Of a stretch of 64,000 nt of DNA, positions 49,735-60,500 are shown one piece after another. A model generated the notes under the pieces. The model made no database searches. It was not told where the DNA came from and worked only from the letters and a program-made list of their open reading frames with translations. A program made the translations under genes and the position numbers. The DNA is from Alisma plantago-aquatica (taxonomy: Eukaryota > Streptophyta > Magnoliopsida > Alismatales > Alismataceae): assembly GCA_963693085.1 (NCBI GenBank), contig OY856409.1:296522058-296586057 (forward strand), in the 5' to 3' direction. How positions within the stretch are numbered: position 1 is the stretch's first letter; the number at the start of each line of letters is the position of its first letter.

Positions 49735-51200
49735 TGACAACCCATTACATTAAATGTGATTACTCAAAACATAAAACACAATCAATCAATAATTAATCAC
49801 ATACCCAAAATATGGGTAAATTAAGACAGATTTCAATGTCAGCACCCACTCTAAAACATTTGCATAAGAGCCCAATATCTTTCTTGTATCCATACTATGA
49901 CAAGAATTTGATTCAAATTGTTCTATTGCCTTAGCCACAACATATATACATATGAGAACAATATTTGTATATGCCACACAAACAAGCATTAACATGCCAA
50001 CAAAATTCCGATTCATTTGAAAAACCATATACAAACTTTTCCTGCCCGGACCTAAAAGTACATGGATAACTCTAGGAGACACTAGACATCTAATCACCTT
50101 TCTCAAGGTTTCATTACTATAGCTCCTCTTTACTTCCACATAATTATTTTCATCTCTTACGATTACCTAAAATGATGTGGAGAACCATGTCCCAACAAGA
50201 GATATAAGCTCCAACAATGCTTATTGATTACAACATTTTAAATAGTAGATAACTAAGTAGTTGGAGTATTTAATAATCAATTAAACAGATTGAACAGTTC
50301 AAGTATGCTAAACAGATTAAGTAATTAATATTATCAACAATAATGATCATCAATGCATATATAGATAGCAAATAAATCCATTTCTTTGGATTATCATCAA
50401 ATTGCATCTAATAAAAATCATTATCATTAGTCTGACTATCTCATATTCCTTGCTAACAGCACAAGAAATCAAGTAGCATAAGCATCCCTGACATCATGAA
50501 TATGTCTAGTAACATAACACAACTATCCATATTGGCATCTCAAATAAAGGGAACAAATCTATATCATAAGTAGAACTAACATCATAACATAATGAACTAC
50601 ATAGGCATGATTAGTAGTTTAAGCATTTCTAATTACATAGGCATGTCTAGCAATATTAAACATATCTAGAAGCAACATCTTAACCATCAATGTCAGTATA
50701 TTTGACAACATAAGCATGTTTACAACATGAGCATAACTACAACATAAGTATATCAATTTTATCTTATTGTACTACACATGATCTCAATGAAAAGAAAGCA
50801 AACAAGGGTTATCATCCAATATGAAGCATTGTATATAAACCTAAATAGGTATGCTGCACAGCTATCTTACATCTTTTATTATGCTGTGGGGAATTTGAAT
50901 CGTACCATCCAAAGTCCAACCGACCCCTCTGAAGGGCAATTCAGTTCCGTACAAGATCTAGGAGTGTCGGTATCCTAAGATCTCTTCCCCTCAGACAGTA
51001 CAAATAAAAAGGCTGTGACATATCAAACAAATGGACCACCATAGTGACATATAGTCAAGCTACTAACCACTAGTCCACCCTTGGTATAAGTCACGACACT
51101 AGAAACTAGGGTATACAAAACCCTCTAATCTGAGGTAAAACCACAGTTGTCCTCAATCACATCAGATGTATGAGGCATGACCATAGCCATCCTCCACAAC
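49735..51200 (-). repeat. 5' LTR of old Gypsy element, interrupted
   Basis: Begins TGACAACC (plus strand) and follows the LTR at 42468-47350 for 1466 bp. It is then cut at CCTCCACAAC by the chromovirus inserted at 51201; the other copy continues CCTCTACAACCTGCATTG. The missing part should lie beyond the right end of the window. Confidence 0.8.
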
Positions 51201-51990
51201 TGTGGGCTCTGATCTCCAAACCATGACATAAACATGATTAAAACTTAGCGGAAGCGATTCGATAATCAGCTGAAGACAAAAATCACGGGAAATTAAAACT
51301 TTTCGAGACAAGAGCTTGGATTCATAAAAACTCCTTTCATAAAGTGAGATAAACTTGTTTACATCTCAGGATAATTACTTCTTAAGTAATTATATACATC
51401 AAGATACAAAATCTCAAGATCACATAACACAAGACTCCAAGACCTGAGAGTACAGAGGACACATAGGACTGACTCTAACTACACCACATGGCAGACTAAA
51501 TCTCCACCTGAGATTACTGCTGCTCCTGGTGCTGCTGCTGCTGAGACTTGTCACCTGTAGGCTGGTTCCTTCGTCTCAGCGAGAGTTATAACTCTACGGG
51601 GTGAGACAATTTTACATAATTGTCCCAGCGAGAGTTATAACTCTCTGCCAGAAGCTTTAATATACCATCTGAGAATATCTTAAGCAGTAAAGCCTTCAAA
51701 GTAGTAGATAACAGTTGCAACTATAACAAGATCTCAACATTTATGAGATATGAAGAAGTAGAAGCACTATAACAGTGTAACATCAATCAACTAACTTGGA
51801 GTTATCTCTAACAAGTATACTACGTGGTTGATTATGTTTTACAAAAACATTATGCCCTGTGGAGATGAGGCATACCACTCATACTCCAACTGATCGCTGA
51901 GAAGTCACATCAGTATCATACATAGGTCACTAAGAGAGCCGGATTCTCATGACCTTCACCTTCCTCAGTCAGTGAGAGGATCACTTGTAG

Positions 51991-51995
51991 GACAT
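51991..51995 (+). repeat. solo-LTR TSD, left (GACAT)
   Basis: GACAT, duplicated at 53386-53390; single copy in the empty site of the right LTR. Confidence 0.9.
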
Positions 51996-53385
51996 TGAAA
52001 ACCTCTAGAGGGGGGGTGAATAGAGTTTTATATAGATTTTAAAATAATTTAAACTCAAACAACCAAAGTAAAGATTAAGAAGAGGAACACAGGTGTTTAG
52101 AGTGGTTCCACCTTAGCAAATACTAAGGAGTCAATCCACTACCCGGTTGCTTACCCAACCGGGATTTTGAAAGTACTAAATTTTATTACCTCTCAAGGAT
52201 ATTACATAAAATTTACAATACTTTCCAAACACCCTTTGGACAGCCTTCGCCTTGAAGTAGTCTTGCCAACCTCGAAGCAGCCTTCCTTGAAGTAACTTCA
52301 AGCTCCCCCTTGAAGTAGCCTTCCTACCGAAGTAGCTTCCCGTCAAGACAGCCTTCTGAAGTAGTCCAAAGTTCCTCCTCTTCACCACGAAGAGCTTCAC
52401 CCTCTCCAATCCGCAGCCTCCTACCTGGAGTAGCAAGAAGAGTACAAGGAATACTAGGAACAAGAAAGAAATAAGAGAAAATACAACTTATCCTTGAAGC
52501 TCAAGGCTTGATTAGCCTAGATCAAGCGTTTGGATTTTCCTAGCCAAGATGATGGACTTGTGATTGCTTAGGGTTAGGAAAATCTAGCCTATAGGACGAG
52601 CTTGAGCTAAGAGGAAAGTGGCCAATTTATCACAATGCTCAATTCACAACAGATTGCACAAGAGGGCTCAAGTATTTTCTCAAGTATAGCAAGTGTATCA
52701 AGTAAGTCCTAGTGTCCTATGGCTTGTCCTATTTATAGAAATGGCCTAAGTATGCTTAAGGACGTTCTAGATAACTTCTAGGGGTTTCTAAGTGCTTAAC
52801 TAGCCGTTAGGTACAAGTTTGTTGCTTTTGCAACGGCTAATTACTTTACTCTGCAGTTTCTGTCAGAGATCGTCTCGGTCGAGAAATTGTCGACCGAGAC
52901 ACCTACTCGGTCGAAGTTTTGTCGACCGACAGGCTCTCTGGATCAACGTCTATTTTCATCTGCCAACTAACTTGTCAGTTGTGTCTAACGGCTACTTTGG
53001 ATCTTTCTCGGTCGAGGAGTTTGTCGACCGAGAATGTCTCGGTCGAGGAGTTGGTCGACCGAGATAGATCCTGTTTTAAGATTTCAAGTTAGGCATTAAT
53101 TATGTGTGTGAGTGTGCATAGGTGATCCTATTGAATGGATGACTAAGGTGTTTAGCTAGGGAAAATCCAATGCTTGATTTACATGCGATTCTAAGTACTT
53201 GTACATTATATTTCTGTACAAGTTTTTACAATGATTACATTTGCATGAAAATATAAATACTTCTTGTTGAATTTCCCTTATAGGTTTGTCATCCTGCACA
53301 CTCAAGTAGCTCGTCAGATAAATAAGAATGAAATGTTTGTCATAATCAAAACAAAGGGATTTTATAGATGCCCATTTAGCCAACA
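51996..53385. mobile_element. solo LTR, probably Copia (SIRE/Maximus-like), 1390 bp
   Basis: Starts TGAAAACCTCTAGAGG, ends CCAACA, and is flanked by GACAT on both sides (51991-51995, 53386-53390). The uninterrupted sequence is preserved in the other chromovirus LTR near 63105, which proves insertion. There is no PBS, PPT or coding region, so it is a single LTR left after LTR-LTR recombination. The CTAGAGGGGGGGTGAATAGA opening and the GTGTTTAGAGTGGTTC stretch resemble SIRE-type Copia LTRs; the family is an inference. It holds short GAAGTAGCCTTCC repeats (about 52250-52350) and four GGTCGA hairpins. Confidence 0.85.
52874..53063 (+). repeat. four CTCGGTCGA...TCGACCGAG hairpins in solo LTR
   Basis: Inverted repeats with 8-9-bp arms and 7-8-base loops at 52874-52898, 52906-52929, 53007-53032 and 53038-53063. 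The arms contain the GGTCG/CGACC core; the loops are G/T-rich and differ slightly. The arms are nearly invariant while the spacers differ. Confidence 0.92.
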
Positions 53386-53390
53386 GACAT
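53386..53390 (+). repeat. solo-LTR TSD, right (GACAT)
   Basis: GACAT, partner of 51991-51995. Confidence 0.9.
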
Positions 53391-54422
53391 CTCGTGTCTC
53401 TACTACTATAGCTTACCAGGGTAAACTGGTCCTTCGCTATTCTAGAGTCACAGTGGCATTCTGTACTCTCTTCGTCATCAGGAGATTTCATGTTTATCTC
53501 CACTGATACGGATATCTGTGTTTTCTTCGTCATTAGGAGGTTTCATGTTTACCTACCACTATTACGGTATGGAATTATAGTGAAGGATGGACGGATTACG
53601 CATTTACGTCACTTTCCTATACTAGGATGTAAGGTTATACACATCCATGTACCCCACATACTCAAAAGTATGTGCTCCAGGAATTCCCTGAGGAAAACCT
53701 GTTTCACCATCACTTGATCTCTGACAATGATGGATCTATGATCAGGGCTCTACATTATACTTGATTAGTTAGGTACATTCAGTATTCTTTAACAACATAC
53801 ATTGTTCTTCAAATAATAATCAGTAGCATAACAGCTAAAACAAGAGAATACTAAATGTAACAGGCCTAACTCATATCAATCATAATTTCTCATCATACTC
53901 ATCACAAGTCATCTCCAAAGCATGACTTTGATGGTATTCATGGCTCTCACAGCCCATTATCAACATAGGATGCCATTGACAAGGCATCAAGTTACTTTTC
54001 TTATTCATAAGGATAACAACATGCCTTCAACGAATATAATATCAGCATCCATACCTGGATATGATCACCTTCATATCAGAACTTGCATGGTTAATTCAAC
54101 TGATAAAGGTAATACAAAATAAGGAATATACTTCCCACTTTTGTCATAAGAGTTAAATCCTCTGATTCTCATCAATTGGAGTTTAATACTTATTTGCATG
54201 CCATTACCCCTGAATTAGGGTTTACTATTCACATTAAGGTGAATTGATCTCATATCATCATCATGTATGAGTAACATCATCATTGATGCTCTCAGACTAG
54301 TTAAAGGTTCATCATTTATCATAATTAGGGTTTCTATGACTTCACACAGGTGAATCATACCCTGATTATACACATTCATGTGCATTGAAGATGCTTCACT
54401 TAAGTTTCCATCCAATTAGGGT

Positions 54423-54494
54423 TACTTTCTCTCTCTAGGGTACTTTCTCTCTCTAGAGTACTTTCTCTCTCTATAATACTTTCTCTTTCTTCAT
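54423..54494 (+). repeat. 18-bp minisatellite, 4 copies
   Basis: Units beginning TACTTTCTCTCTCTAG at 54423, 54441, 54459 and 54477. Confidence 0.9.
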
Positions 54495-54850
54495 ATTAGT
54501 GATTGATGATAACATTAGACTAGATCAAGTTGGATGGAATCATTATGGTTAAAAACATCATTCTCATGTAATTAGGGTTTGAATCGAGCAAGATATTACT
54601 CAATTGACCCTTCAGGGGTATTTTGGTAATTCACCCCATTGATCATCATCATGGTCAAAACCTTAGTCAATTAACCCCTTAATATCCTAGGTTATCATTA
54701 GGTTTTAGATTAGGGCATCATTGAACTATTTATATTATCAATTGATTGAATGAAGTCAACCTTGAATTATCTTGATCGATCTCAACCATCAACCCTCAAT
54801 CGATTTGAGACCCATTGGTTGAGTTGACCTTTTAATCAATGTGACTTTCA

Positions 54851-55032
54851 GGACCGCGAGGGTGAGTTGACCGTTTATCCACCTTTGACCTTAGGACCGC
54901 GAGCCCTCAACCTCTTCCAAGATCGTGAGCCCTCTCAACCTTCTTCAAGACCGCGAGCCTTTATTTGATTTCAAGACCGCGAGGATGGTGTGGACCGTTT
55001 GCCCACCTTTGACCTCAGGACCGCCCGCGAGG
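54851..55032 (+). repeat. GACCGCGAG-rich stretch in chromovirus LTR
   Basis: The word GACCGCGAG (or a one-base variant) occurs about six times within 180 bp, interleaved with GACCGTTT. It is CpG-rich compared with its surroundings. Confidence 0.8.
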
Positions 55033-55514
55033 CTCACATGGTCTCAACTACTTGGACCATCAACAAGATTCAATGATACAACTGATAATGTCAACTCATG
55101 TTGAAGCCCTCAAAAGGTCAAATCCATGGTGACCACTTATGGATTAGGTCAATTAAGATTATGCTTAGCCCATTGGTCATTCAATTGACCCTCAATTGTT
55201 GACCAATTAGGGTTGGAGTCGATTCAATTAGGGTCTATCCATGTTCACCCATCAACACTCAACAATGTGTATCAACACAAGGTTGAACCCTTCAATTGAG
55301 CTCCAATTGGGCCCAAACTTGGCCCAAACGGTCTTGGGATCATGTGGGTGGACCCCACATGGTCTTGATACCATTTGCCCAAGATTTCATCAAGATCTAA
55401 TGGGATTTGATATGGGTTGAACCATGATTGAGTCACAAAATCAGTATTTTAATCAATTTGATAACTTATTGAAATTGGGTCCTCAATTGATCAAATTAGC
55501 TTAACCCTAGACCT

Positions 55515-56260
55515 TCAAACGGTCTTGGGTGATTGTCCTCTCGGTCTTGAGACCGTTTGGATGAGTGCCCATCCAATTTTGGATTCCAGTGCAAATTCAT
55601 CAAGGTCTGACCTATTGAGTTGATGATCATATCAATATTTGATTGCAATATAATTTGGTATAAATGTACCTTCAATTGGTCAACTATTCTTGACCCCAGA
55701 CCTCCAAACGGTCATGGTTGATTGCCCTCGCGGTCTTGAGACCGTTTGGATGACCCCCAAACGGTCTTGAGACCGTTTAGGTCAATCAACCCTAAAAACC
55801 CTAATTAGGTCACCATAATTTCAGTACTGATTTCATCTAGGGTTAGCCCTAGTAATCACCCTTAAACTCTTCGCCCGTTTGGAATTAGACCATTAAACTT
55901 GGAGAGTTATTAATTAACATAATTTTGAACAGTAATTTCATATGGTCAACGCTTGGTAAATGACCTTACACGGTCTTGAGACCGTTTGCCCAAAAAGGCA
56001 ATTTCAGACCGTTTGAAAATCAGGAATAAATTCAATTAAAGGTGTTACTTAAAAAGGTCATATCTCCCGATTCCTTTGGAGTTAGCCTCTCAAATTTTGT
56101 GGGTGATTAGCCTATATAATTAGGAACAGATTTCTTATATGGTCCACGCTCGGTCAACGGGTCCAAACGGTCGTGAAGACCGTTTTCCCTCTCGCGGTCC
56201 AGAGACCGTTTGCTCACCTCGCGGTCCTCAGACCGAGAGAGCAAACTGTTGGGACCGTTT
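55515..56260 (+). repeat. AAACGGTCTTGAGACCGTTT palindromes in chromovirus LTR
   Basis: The clearest copy, 55759-55778, has 9-bp perfect arms. Diverged or half copies occur near 55518-55560, 55704-55749, 55969-55990 and 56162-56259, some with the arms separated by CTCGCGGTC words. The core is again CGGTC/GACCG. Confidence 0.88.
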
Positions 56261-57465
56261 AAGAAAGTGAAAAGCGGTGGATTTTTCTTGGAAATCACGC
56301 CTGCATCTCCTAGATCAAGAACAGTACGGATATCCCATGGATTTGCTTGCAAAATAGCAAAGAAAAGTAGGGAAACATGAATAGCTATCACCTAACCGCA
56401 TATAAGAGATGTACATAGTAAAGCATGGGTTTAGAGTTATAAAACCCGCCTAAAGCTTGCTCCTTGAGCTCCAAGCTTTCAAGCTCCAAGCTCTAATGGC
56501 GTCCTTGAGTTCCCACAGGTTGGCCAAGGTGAAAACTCCAAGGAAAGATGAAAAGAGATGACTAGAAAGATAGGGTTTCGTGAGTTAGTCACCAAATTGA
56601 CCTTGAATTCGAGTTCTAACCATGGAATTAGGCAAGAAGAGGGATTCAAACCTACCTTGCACCCTTGGTCGTTCCTCTTTGAGCTCCAAGACAGTCTTTA
56701 GTCGGCCAAGCAAGGGGAAACAGTGATATGCACGAAGGAAAGGTTCCTTTGCTTGAGAGGTAAAGTGTATATATACATGGGTGAGGTTTCATTAAAGGCC
56801 CATAAGTTTCCCGTAAATCCAACTAGGTCCTTCCTCCATTACTTGCTCGTCCCTTCCTATTTATTCTAAGGACAAAACTTCTCTTAAGGTTTAGAAAAAG
56901 AGGGCAAAGAAGATCAATCTAATACTAAGGTACATACATAAAAGGGATATTGTACATATACCCTGATTATTCAATCACAAGGTATATTTCATAACTTGAT
57001 AATTCAATTGAGGTGACTTCCTCATCATTTCTTCTCTAAATTATGGAAAGAATCTAGAAAGATACATTAGATGATATATTTTACAAATTGCATCCCTTAA
57101 TTTGGGTAAATTGCATTTTACCCCAAATTAGGGTTTCAAGCACCGGGATTGCTTCCACAACTGCACCTTGGTGCCCAAGCTTGGGAAATCCCTCAAACTT
57201 TACCAAAAAGATTCTCATGATGTCTCAACATTAGAGGAACATCTCATCATGTGCAAATTGCAAGCTAACCATTTCAACTGAGTAAATTGCACATAGGTCC
57301 CTGTATATCAAAACAATGCTACAACTTTAAATAAAAAGGAGCAAATATTGAAATATATGTTTCTGAGAAACTTAATTACATGTTCAGAGTTAATCACAAA
57401 GATTTAATTACATATTTAGGCAAAACACCTAGGGTTAACTCATAACCCAGGTCAGGGATGTTACA

Positions 57466-57481
57466 AATTATCAACCCCTTA
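57466..57481 (-). other. chromovirus polypurine tract
   Basis: Minus-strand TAAGGGGTTGATAATT abuts the 3' LTR start. The AAGGGG purine core is a few bases from the junction. Confidence 0.7.
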
Positions 57482-57514
57482 CAAGGATTTCGTCCCCGAA
57501 ATCGATAAGACATA

Positions 57515-60500
57515 TTAAGAGAAAAGGGCAGGATACTTCCTTCTCATCTCATTCTCTAATTCCCAAGTGGCTTCTTCAACACCACGGTGGTTCCAGAGGA
57601 CTTTCACAAGACTTATATCTTTCTTCTTTAACTTTTTAATTCTGTTATCAAGGATTGACACTGGTCCCTCCTCATAGGATATATCATCATTCAATTCTAC
57701 CTCCATAGGTTGTAGAACTGACTCGGTGTCTGGGTGACATTTCTTCAGCATAGAAATGTGGAACACAGGGTGTAACCTCTGTAACTCTGGGGGCAGCTTT
57801 AGTCTATATGCTACCTTTCCAATCCGTTCAATGATTGGATAAGGCCCCATAAATCTAGGAGCTAACTTCCCTTTCCTTCCAAAACGGAGGACTCCTTTCC
57901 AAGGTGAGACCTTGAGATACACTCTGTCTCCAACCTGGAACTCTAAGGGTCTACGACGTTTGTCAGCATAAGATTTCTGCCTATCCTGAGCAGTCTTAAT
58001 CTTTTGTTGTATTACTTTAATCTTTTCTGTGGTCTGCTGCACAAGGTCAGGACCTAACAACTGATGTTCGCCAGTCTCAAACCAACACAAAGGTGATCTA
58101 CAACGTCTACCATACAAGGCTTCATAAGGTGCCATATCAATACTATGCTGATAGCTATTGTTATAGGCAAACTCTATCAAGCTTAGGTGTAGATCCCAAC
58201 TTCCGGTGAACTGGAGAACACATGCTCTCAACAGGTCTTCTAAGGTCTGTATAGTCCTTTCAGACTATCCATCAGTCTGTGGATGAAAGGTTGTACTAAA
58301 CCTTAACTTGGTGCCTAAGGCTCTGTGCAACTGTTCCAGAAAATGACTCGTAAACTGAGGACCTCTGTCAGAAACTATTGTAACAGCAACTCCGTGCAAG
58401 CGCACTATCTCTTGAACATACAACTCTGATAACTTTTCAGCAGAATAGGTTGTTTTGACAGGTAAGAAATGCGCTGTCTTAGTCAACCTATCAACAACTA
58501 CCCAAATGGAATCATGTCCTTTGCTTGTCCTGGGTAGGCCAACAACAAAGTCCATGGTCACATGGTCCCACTTCCACTGTGGTATGGGTAAAGGTTGCAT
58601 TGTCCCTGCAGGCTTCTGGTGTTCAGCTTCAACTTGCTGACACACAGGACATCTCAGAACAAATCCTGCAACATCCTTCTTCATTCCAGGCCACTAATAC
58701 AGATCTTTCAAATTCCGATACATCTTGGTGCTCCCTGGATGCATAGCATACATGGAAGAATGGGCTTCTTCCAGGACTAACTTTCTCAAATTGTCCACAT
58801 CCGGCACTATCATCCTTCCATTATAATAAGCTACTTGATCCTCTGAGTCATGAAAACCATCTTGTTTCTCATTTCCATACTCAGATCTAATCTGTTGAAC
58901 TGTAGCATCACCTAGCTGTGCTTCCTTAATCTGCTCTCTTAGGGTAGGTTTAATATGCATCGCAGCTAACAAACCAGCTAACAATGACACCTTCAACTAT
59001 ACATTGTCTTGCCTTAAAGAGATAAGCATATCTCTCCTAGAGCATACTAAAGAGTTTAGTTGTGCTCTAGTCATGGTTGATGTTGCTGATTTCCTACTCA
59101 AGGCATCTGCAACAACATTGGCCTTGCCTGGATGGTAATCAATTGTACAGTCATAGTCCTTGATTAACTCCATCCAGCGACGTTGCCTCATGTTGAGCTC
59201 ATGCTGAGAGAAGATATACTTAAGGTTTTTGTGGTCTGTGAAAATCTGGAATGTTTCTCCGTAGAGATAGTGTCTCCAGATTTTCAAGGCATGAACCACA
59301 ACAGCTAACTCTAGATCGTGTGTCGGATAATTCTCCTCATGTTTCTTAAGCTGTCGGGAAGCAAAAGAAATCACTTGTTTATCCTGCATCAACACACATC
59401 CAAGTCCATTCTTGGAAGCATCACAGAAGACTACATATCCTTTTCCTTGTTCAGGTAGCACTAGCACAGGTGCACTTGTCAATCTCTCCTTCAGCAACTG
59501 GAAAGACTGTTGGCACTTATCACTCCAAGAAAAAGGAACATCTTTCCGGGTTAACTTGGTCAAGGGTAAGGCTATAGAACTAAAGTTCTTAATGAACCTT
59601 CGATAATAGCCAGCTAACCCCAAGAAACTTCGAATCTCCATCGGTGTCTTTGGTTGTTCCCACTGTAGAACATATTCTACTTTCGTAGGGTCAACACGAA
59701 TTCCCGAGGCAGATATCACATGACCAAGAAAAGATACCTCCGGTAGACAAAACTCACACTTGCTAAACTTAGCATACAGCTTATGTTCTCTTAGCAAGGT
59801 CAAAGCTTGGCGAAGATGTTGTTCATGTTGCTGAGCATCCTTACTATAGATCAGAATGTCATCTATGAAGACGACAACACACTGATCAAGGAAAGGTCGA
59901 AAAACTCTATTCATGAGTTCCATAAATGCAGCTGGTGCATTGGTTAGTCCAAACGACATAACCGTGAACTCATAGTGACCATATCTTGTCCTAAAGGCGG
60001 ACTTGGATATGTCACTATCCTTAATACGGAGTTGATGATATCCAGACCTCAAGTCTATTTTTGAAAAGACTGTTGCACCACGCAACTGGTCAAAGAGATC
60101 ATCAATCCTCGGCAGAGGGTACTTATTCTTTATTGTTACTTTATTGAGTTGTCTGTAGTCGATGCACAACCGCATTGACCCATCTTTCTTTTTAACAAAC
60201 AAGACCGGAGCACCCCAAGGTGAAGTACTCGGTCGGATAAAACCTCTCTCAAGTAACTCTTGAAGCTGTTTCTTGAGTTCTGCCATCTCGGCAGGCGCCA
60301 TTCTATACGGAGTCTGAGCTATGGGTTTCGTATCTGGAATCAGATTGATTTCAAAATCAATCTCCCGAGGTGGTGGTATACCAGGAAGTTCTTCAGGAAA
60401 CACATCTTCAAATTCCCTGACTATAGGAACTTTAGTAGGATTGGAACTTTCCTTGGTAACATCTACCACATGGGCTAAGAATGCATAACATCCTTGCCTC

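Larger units (their letters stand above)
41804..51200 (-). mobile_element. old Ty3/Gypsy element, INT-LTR-INT-LTR array, minus strand
   Basis: Read on the minus strand the order is: 5' LTR (from 51200 down to 49735, interrupted), PBS, 2.4-kb degraded internal region, PPT, complete LTR (47350 down to 42468), PBS, and a second partial internal region (42467 down to about 41804). The two internal/PBS/LTR stretches match at a constant offset of about 7267 bp, with roughly 6-15% divergence by eye. The TG...CA termini, the tRNA-Met-type PBS and the RNase H remnant support Ty3/Gypsy, probably related to the chromovirus on its right. Only decayed pol sequence remains. Confidence 0.8.
51201..57465 (-). 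repeat. chromovirus 3' LTR, about 4.87 kb without insertion
   Basis: Runs from TGTAACATCCCTGACC (minus strand, at 57465) to GAGCCCACA (51201). Its left part matches the right LTR from 62302 on. It is split by a 1390-bp solo LTR plus TSD (51996-53390). Content includes an 18-bp minisatellite (54423-54494), a GACCGCGAG-rich stretch (about 54850-55035) and a palindrome-rich stretch (about 55515-56260). Entirely non-coding. Confidence 0.9.
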
